Part shown: positions 59,454 through 64,000 of the stretch, in pieces
Layout: each line of letters opens with the position of its first letter
Position numbering within the stretch: position 1 is the stretch's first letter
From: Rhexocercosporidium sp. MPI-PUGE-AT-0058
Lineage: Eukaryota > Ascomycota > Leotiomycetes > Helotiales
Direction: 5' to 3'
NCBI GenBank assembly: GCA_020746875.1
Contig: JAGTJL010000023.1
Span: forward strand, 434,001 to 498,000
DNA length: 64,000 nucleotides
Program-made: the position numbers and the translations under genes
Notes under the pieces: generated by a model
Told to the model about the DNA's origin: nothing
Databases searched by the model: none
Seen by the model: the letters and a program-made list of their open reading frames with translations, nothing else

Positions 59454-59746
59454 TATTAATTACATTATGTTGCCTATCCCTCTCGGTAATAAGTAATAAC
59501 TTAGTTAATCGTGGTGAGACTCGATTACATAATGCAAAGCTTTAGTTGCATTCCATATATTTATTTAAGTTTAAAGAGCTACTTTTAATGTGTCGATGAG
59601 AGCTCTATATGTAAGAGGCTCTTATCATATGCTAGTCCTAAAGTAGCTAGCGTCAAGTGCTCTTTGTTTACCTCCTGCGACATGTAACCCCTGTATTAAC
59701 TCATTCTCCGTATTCACGTGGTTTCGTGAATATCATTATTCACACA
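59454..59746 (-). repeat. 5' LTR of copia 2
   Basis: An uninterrupted 293-bp copy. The right (outer) end retains TATTCACGTGGTTTCGTGAA and CATTATTCACACA. Confidence 0.92.
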
Positions 59747-59879
59747 TAAATAAAAACAAATAGCCAGATTCCTAAAAGGCCTTTTAGCGTATATTAGCCT
59801 ACTTTTATAATTAAATAAATGAATTTAATATTATATAATACTCGTAATTACTTACGCAGTCTTAAAAGATTTTAATAAA

Positions 59880-61300
59880 AAAAGAAATTATAATAAAAAC
59901 GGGGGGAAATACTTATTGTTATTTAATATATAATTTGACGAGGAGTTCGGCCTTAACGCCTTTGGCGGCAGCGATTCCGGTAGCGAATTAAATAATATTA
60001 ATAAAGATAAAATATTAACTACGCTGAAGCCGAGTAAGGCTATTAAGTAAATTTATAAGATAATAATACAACTTATTTAAGGAATATTAAAAGACTTACC
60101 TTTGTTACAAAAAAAGCCGGAATTAATAAAAAAAAAAAATAGCTTTAATAATAATATTAAAGCTTAAAACAAAGTCGATGACTTAAATAATAAAAGCCTC
60201 GGCTAATTCCTTATTTAATATATTATTTTCGAGAGTAATGCCTTTTTTGCGAGGCCATATTAGGAGAAGCTTAAAAAGGACCCCCATGATTCGAATATAT
60301 TAAAAAAGATAGGGGAAATTAAAAGAATTCTTAAGAATGCTATCGCAAAAAACGATTATAATTTTAGTTAATATTATAAAGCTTTAGGCTTTAAACTTAA
60401 CAGTAGTAGTCTACCGACCCGAGGCTAATATAACATAAGCTACGGCGGCGATTTTTTAACGATTAATAAACCGACTTCCCTTTAAAAGAATACCGTAGTA
60501 AAATAAAGGAGGCTAAGGTATATATTAATTAAGGAAAAGATTATAGTAATAATTCCAAGGACACGCACCGGGGCTCGTATAATAAATAGCGTCCTAAAGG
60601 AAATCGAGACTTATATAAATAATTATTAATTCATCTTGAAAAACGAAAATAAAGATTCGATTGAATTAGTCTTAAATATATTTATTAAAGAAACAGCGAA
60701 ACAAAGATATTTAAGCTTATTAAAAAAATAAATCAAGAATACTTATTATTTAAAATAACGCTATTTTATTAAAAAGCGACCGTTATATTATTCTTTAATT
60801 AACTTTGCTTTAATATTATTTAAGACAAAATCTAATTAAAGACTTTGCCACCCTCCTAGCTATAGCTTAATATAATTTAAAGATAAAAAGAAGGATATAT
60901 TAAGCAAGATAGCTTTACGAAGCATACTTGAGGAGGTCGATACGGACTTTATAATTTAAAAAGTCTTAAAAGCAAAGGATAAGGTACTTATTTAAATAAT
61001 TAAATCAGAAACTATAAGTAAGCCTAAACAAATAGTGATCGAGAAACCTACGGCGAGACGTCGCAAACTAAAGGCACGGTTTAAGGGAGAGCTTTTAAAA
61101 ACCGACCGTAAAGACTTATTCATACCCAAGAATTGAACGATTATTAAATATAAGAGTAACGCAGTTAATAAAAAGATTAATAAAATAGAAAAGGAATTAT
61201 AAAAGCTTAAGGAAATAATAAAAAAGTTAATATTAAAGTAAAAGTTTAATCTTAAAGACAGGCCTATTACTTATAATACGTAAATTTCTAATATTAATTA
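59880..61300 (+). pseudogene. Unrecognised coding relic
   Basis: A plus-strand frame stays largely open across about 1.4 kb with scattered TAA/TAG, giving peptides such as EEFGLNAFGGSDSGSELNN near 59940, DPHDSNILKKIGEIKRIL near 60280, ILEEVDTDFII near 60940 and KPTARRRKLKARFKGELL near 61050. The last, basic part is followed by a Lys/Glu-rich coiled-coil-like tail. Its size and basic C-terminus would fit a Gag or ORF1 protein, or a DNA-transposon accessory protein, but no motif decides this. It adjoins copia 2's right flank without a target duplication, so it may be part of the pre-insertion locus. Confidence 0.45.
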
Positions 61301-61586
61301 TTTATAAACTTATTATTTTAGAAAACCTCGGCTATATAAAACTTATTTAATACCGGCTTTATCCCTTTCTTCTTTTATATACTTTACTTTTTATTTATTC
61401 TTTTTTAGTTTTTATTTTTAATACTTTCTTATTTATAATAACTAGTTCTTTAACGGTATTTTTCCTTTTATAAAACCTTTTGTCGATAGGTATTTATTAT
61501 TTTAATAGGCCAAGATCGAAAATAATGAAATTAATTTAATAATAGCTACTACTCATATTCCTTTGCTTTTACATTATCGCATTCCC
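61301..61586. other. AT-rich spacer with a TATA-like box
   Basis: Contains CGGCTATATAAAAC near 61327-61340 followed by long T-rich tracts. It could be an LTR or a promoter remnant; no partner copy was found. Confidence 0.3.
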
Positions 61587-61588
61587 TA

Positions 61589-61823
61589 ACGTCCGTCCTT
61601 ACGTGGCGGAAAACCTAGTGTGCCGGAAACGACTAATAAAATCGCAAGGATCGCGTGTTTTTTCCACAGCATCCTCTTCTATACAAACCATAACCAAAAG
61701 TTTTGATATTTAAAGATAGCATTAGGCTGATCACACGAGTTCTATTCACAGAGCGTTTTGCGAATGTTGAAGTTTGGATAATTTTCCGGCACACAGGGTT
61801 TTCCGCCACGAAGGGACGCACGT
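61589..61823. mobile_element. TA-flanked MITE, 235 bp (Fot1/pogo-type ends)
   Basis: Two 41-bp inverted repeats (61589-61629 and 61783-61823) begin ACGT and share CGTGGCGGAAAACC and GTGTGCCGGAAA. TA lies at 61587-61588 and 61824-61825. The 153-bp interior has no transposase sequence. The ACGT end and TA target agree with the full-length Fot1-like elements in the window, so mobilisation by a relative is likely. It is not RIPed, which suggests it is too short or too young to be targeted. The open frames across it are by-products of the hairpin. Confidence 0.88.
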
Positions 61824-62311
61824 TACCCAAGATTGATACGCTTTCCTGCCTTGAGCCTTTCTTATATTTAAACACAATCAGAATCCTTATTGTGTTCCCG
61901 TTTATTTTTACTTTTTAATTTAATTTTATAAAATCACTTCACGATCTTAATAACTAAATGAATACACTTAGAGATATTACGCAAAAGCATGATTTATTAA
62001 GTAGAGTTCGAAATAATTAATTTATAAGATCGCTATTAATAAAGTAATATATTTTTCAGCGCTTATTAACTTTCTTTATATTTTTAATAATAAGAATCTT
62101 TACTCGCCGAATAAATAAGTCGCCCTGCCGCATACCCTTTCCCCTTCTTCGAGGAATTAACTTGTTTAAGAGAGTATAAGAGGCACGGAGAGAGCTTTAA
62201 AAATCAAAGAAATGGAATTTTTACTAAGTCAGGTTTACTTAATTAGTCAAAATCCCGAACCTTTGAAATAAACAATTCCTCGCTTAGCCCCTATCCACCA
62301 GAATAATTATA
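61824..62311. other. Spacer without recognised gene
   Basis: Mixed composition; no motif, repeat or coding signal that can be supported. Confidence 0.4.
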
Positions 62312-62345
62312 ACGTAAGCCCTCCCCGCCAACTTCGCTTACTTTA
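62312..62345. repeat. Possible solitary Fot1-family terminal repeat
   Basis: After TA (62310-62311) the sequence reads ACGTAAGCCCTCCCCGCC then AACTTCGCTTA. It resembles the ACGT...CCGCCTACCTCGCTTA pattern of the 3080-4913 element. No opposite end was found downstream, so this is tentative. Confidence 0.35.
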
Positions 62346-62589
62346 ATTCTTTAATTATAATAATAATTATTTTCCTCTTTATAATTTAAGGAGTGTCAGC
62401 TTGTCTTCTTAATTCTGAGACGCTAGGTTTATTCGCTGCGGCGTTATTCTAACCGTAATTAAAAGTTGCGTAAAGCTTTATTGCTATACCTATCGCCATT
62501 ACAAGATCTTATAATTATAAAGTAAATTCTCGGTTTAGTACTTCTAATTAAGGTACTAGTAATTTTTAATAATCTCGCAGCTCAGTTAT

Positions 62590-62635
62590 ACTATTAAACT
62601 TAAAGCTCCTCTACTATTAAACTTAAAGCTCCTCT
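62590..62635. repeat. 2 x 23-bp perfect tandem duplication
   Basis: ACTATTAAACTTAAAGCTCC followed by TCT occurs twice back to back (62590-62612 and 62613-62635) without a difference, so it is recent compared with the RIPed surroundings. Confidence 0.9.
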
Positions 62636-62859
62636 TTAGCACCGCGCCATCGGCTAATAAAAGCTAACGCCACGTTACCTCGCTTTTAAGCTAGGATATT
62701 GTCCGATATTTTATTACTATTTTAATAAACTCTCTTTTATTATTAAAGGTATTATTAACTTTTTTATATTTTACTTCGACCTGTTTCTTTGTCGTATTTT
62801 AGATTCTTTTAAATACTTGCTTTTTATATCTTCTTCTAATTAATTTCAATAGCTAAGAA

Positions 62860-63215
62860 TTGTTTAAGATAAGAAATTAATTTATTTAGCTCTTAGAAAT
62901 GTCTTTAAAGAACTAAATATAGAATTGCGTGCTTTAAGGAAAATCAGAAAGCGAATCCAGAAGCATCTAGATACTAGTGATGCGAAAGTATACGCACTAG
63001 TAATTAAGCATAATATTAATAATGTTTATTACACCACGAAGGCTCTTCTATAAGATAATATTTTTATATTAATATAAAGGGCTAAAATCCGTTTCCCGGA
63101 GGTGTTCGACGTTTCTCTCGCTTAAAGCGTAAAGCGTGTGGCTTTAAAAGCTAAAGCCGTAAGAAGTAATTTAAATGCTATAAGAGACGCTGTTTATAAG
63201 ATTATATTAAGCCTC
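62860..63215 (+). pseudogene. Unrecognised coding relic (basic, helical)
   Basis: Plus-strand frame reading NVFKELNIELRALRKIRKR, then HLDTSDAKVYALVIKHNINN, then RAKIRFPEVFDVSLA and VRSNLNAIRDAVYKI, with only three or so TAA stops at positions consistent with mutated CAA. The predicted product is rich in Arg/Lys and Leu and looks helical. I do not recognise it; an accessory or C-terminal part of a transposon protein is possible. There are no introns and no clear start. Confidence 0.45.
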
Positions 63216-63252
63216 GGCTAAACTCGCTTAATAATATAAGATTATATTAAGC
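63196..63252. repeat. Direct repeat ATAAGATTATATTAAGC
   Basis: Two perfect 17-bp copies at 63196-63212 and 63236-63252, 40 bp apart. Confidence 0.85.
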
Positions 63253-63279
63253 ATACCTTTCCATAACTCAACTACCTTT

Positions 63280-63440
63280 GCATAAAGCTCTGGCTTCGCA
63301 TAAAGCCTCGGCTTCCGTGCTTTGAACCTCGGAAGCTTTAAGCTTCCGGTAAAGGGTTATTCAGGGCTAAAACAGTGGCTTTCGGAAGCCTTAGCTTCCG
63401 TGTTTTAAAACCCCGGAAGCTCTGGTTTCTGGTAAGAGAT
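63280..63440. repeat. Palindrome-rich repeat cluster (GGAAGCTTTAAGCTTCC)
   Basis: Contains CATAAAGCTCTGGCTTCG / CATAAAGCCTCGGCTTCC copies, then CGGAAGCTTTAAGCTTCCGG and CGGAAGCCTTAGCTTCCG, roughly 60-70 bp apart, each able to form a hairpin. This part is not RIPed. It may be a promoter-like or LTR segment; the element is unidentified. Confidence 0.6.
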
Positions 63441-64000
63441 TACGCCAACTCGTAAGCTCGCAAGCAAATACTTAATTAAGTTATATAAGCGAATATACAC
63501 GTGATTAGCTAAAGTAGTTATATAGACTTAGAAATCCCCCGTACAATAGAATTATCATTCACACCAAAATCTCTTTTTTCACTGTTGAGGGGCATTAAAG
63601 GACATAAGCTGTATTAAAAGTCAATAAATAAGAGTTTACTTAAAAAAGCAAAAGGAAAGAACTAGGTTTATTATATATAATTATTAAATTCTTTTTTATT
63701 AAATATATATAATATCTTAAGTATCGACTACTCGGCCTTAAACGCGTTTCTTAATACGTACGAGCTTAACTATTCCGTTATTATATTTAATATATATACT
63801 TTTTTAAACTCAATATCGACTTCTGGTTAAAGTATAAGCCACACTAAAAGACGCTTACTATACGTTTAAGTAAAAAATCATAAATAGTATATTATTAAAA
63901 GAAGGATAAGACTGCCCGAAATCCGTAGAGTTTAATATTTAAGCACGCGTTTTTCGTTATAACGAGGACAAGTTAGACGACAAGAAGCTATTCGAGCTCG
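63441..64000. other. Window end, no gene recognised
   Basis: AT-rich sequence. A GC-richer patch at 63530-63600 (CCCCCGTACAATAGAATTA, then CACTGTTGAGGGGC) resembles the LTR-end/leader arrangement of a retroelement, but no repeat partner is in view. Confidence 0.3.

Larger units (their letters stand above)
51589..59746 (-). mobile_element. Ty1/copia element 2 (about 6.3 kb plus a nested Fot1-like insertion)
   Basis: LTRs of about 292-293 bp lie at 51589-53741 (split by a transposon) and 59454-59746, starting TGTTGATTACACTATG and ending ATTCACACA. Coding runs right to left: Gag, protease, integrase, RT, RNase H. A purine-rich run sits on the minus strand just before the left LTR. Unlike the other LTR elements here, the outside flanks do not match (ATTAC left, TAAAT right), and the Gypsy relic cut at 51588 does not resume at 59747. 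A later deletion or rearrangement is likely. Confidence 0.88.

Noticed and set aside
61633..61918. Two opposing frames of 71 and 80 codons
   Set aside because: They traverse the inverted repeats of the MITE and have no coding character.

Overview
The window looks like an AT-rich, repeat-filled compartment of a filamentous ascomycete (Pezizomycotina) genome. Almost every recognisable reading frame is a transposable element destroyed by C-to-T and G-to-A transitions. In-frame stops are mostly TAA/TAG standing where CAA, CAG or TGG would be expected. TpA is abundant and CpA/TpG scarce, while CpG remains common. That is the signature of repeat-induced point mutation (RIP), not of CpG methylation decay. 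No RNA genes, CRISPR arrays or bacterial features were seen, and the species cannot be named from this sequence.

Layout. 1-8.7 kb: two Fot1/Pot2-like DNA transposons (1-817, cut by the window edge; 3080-4913, complete) inside unrecognised relics. 8.7-29.4 kb: one nest. A Tad-like LINE (minus strand; ORF1, endonuclease, RT, RNase H) is split in ORF2 by a 12.6 kb Ty3/Gypsy element (12151-24731, 281-bp LTRs, GTAC target duplication), and a gag-only LTR element (8719-10841, 173-bp LTRs, CCTCT duplication) lies at its 3' side. 29.8-31.7 kb: a piggyBac-like transposase pseudogene. 34.0-43.8 kb: a degenerate minisatellite split by a Ty1/copia element (35136-43437, 189-bp LTRs, TTAAG duplication). 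44.7-47.6 kb: a non-RIPed island with an ankyrin-repeat relic and the only intact gene, a 639-residue multi-pass membrane protein (45150-47069, minus). 48.5-51.6 kb: a Gypsy gag-pol relic truncated at a second copia element (51589-59746, minus), one of whose LTRs is split by another Fot1-like transposon (51680-53538). 59.7-64 kb: unrecognised coding relics, a 235-bp TA-flanked MITE (61589-61823) and short repeats.

As a system this is a transposon graveyard with a single gene island. The useful information lies in insertion order, in target duplications and empty-site reconstructions, and in a consistent pattern in all four LTR elements: the outer edges of LTRs are less mutated than the inner edges. 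I found no previously undescribed functional system that I can support. The best candidates for new biology are the orphan membrane protein, the unclassified coding relics and the non-coding or extra-ORF 3' portions of the two long LTR elements.
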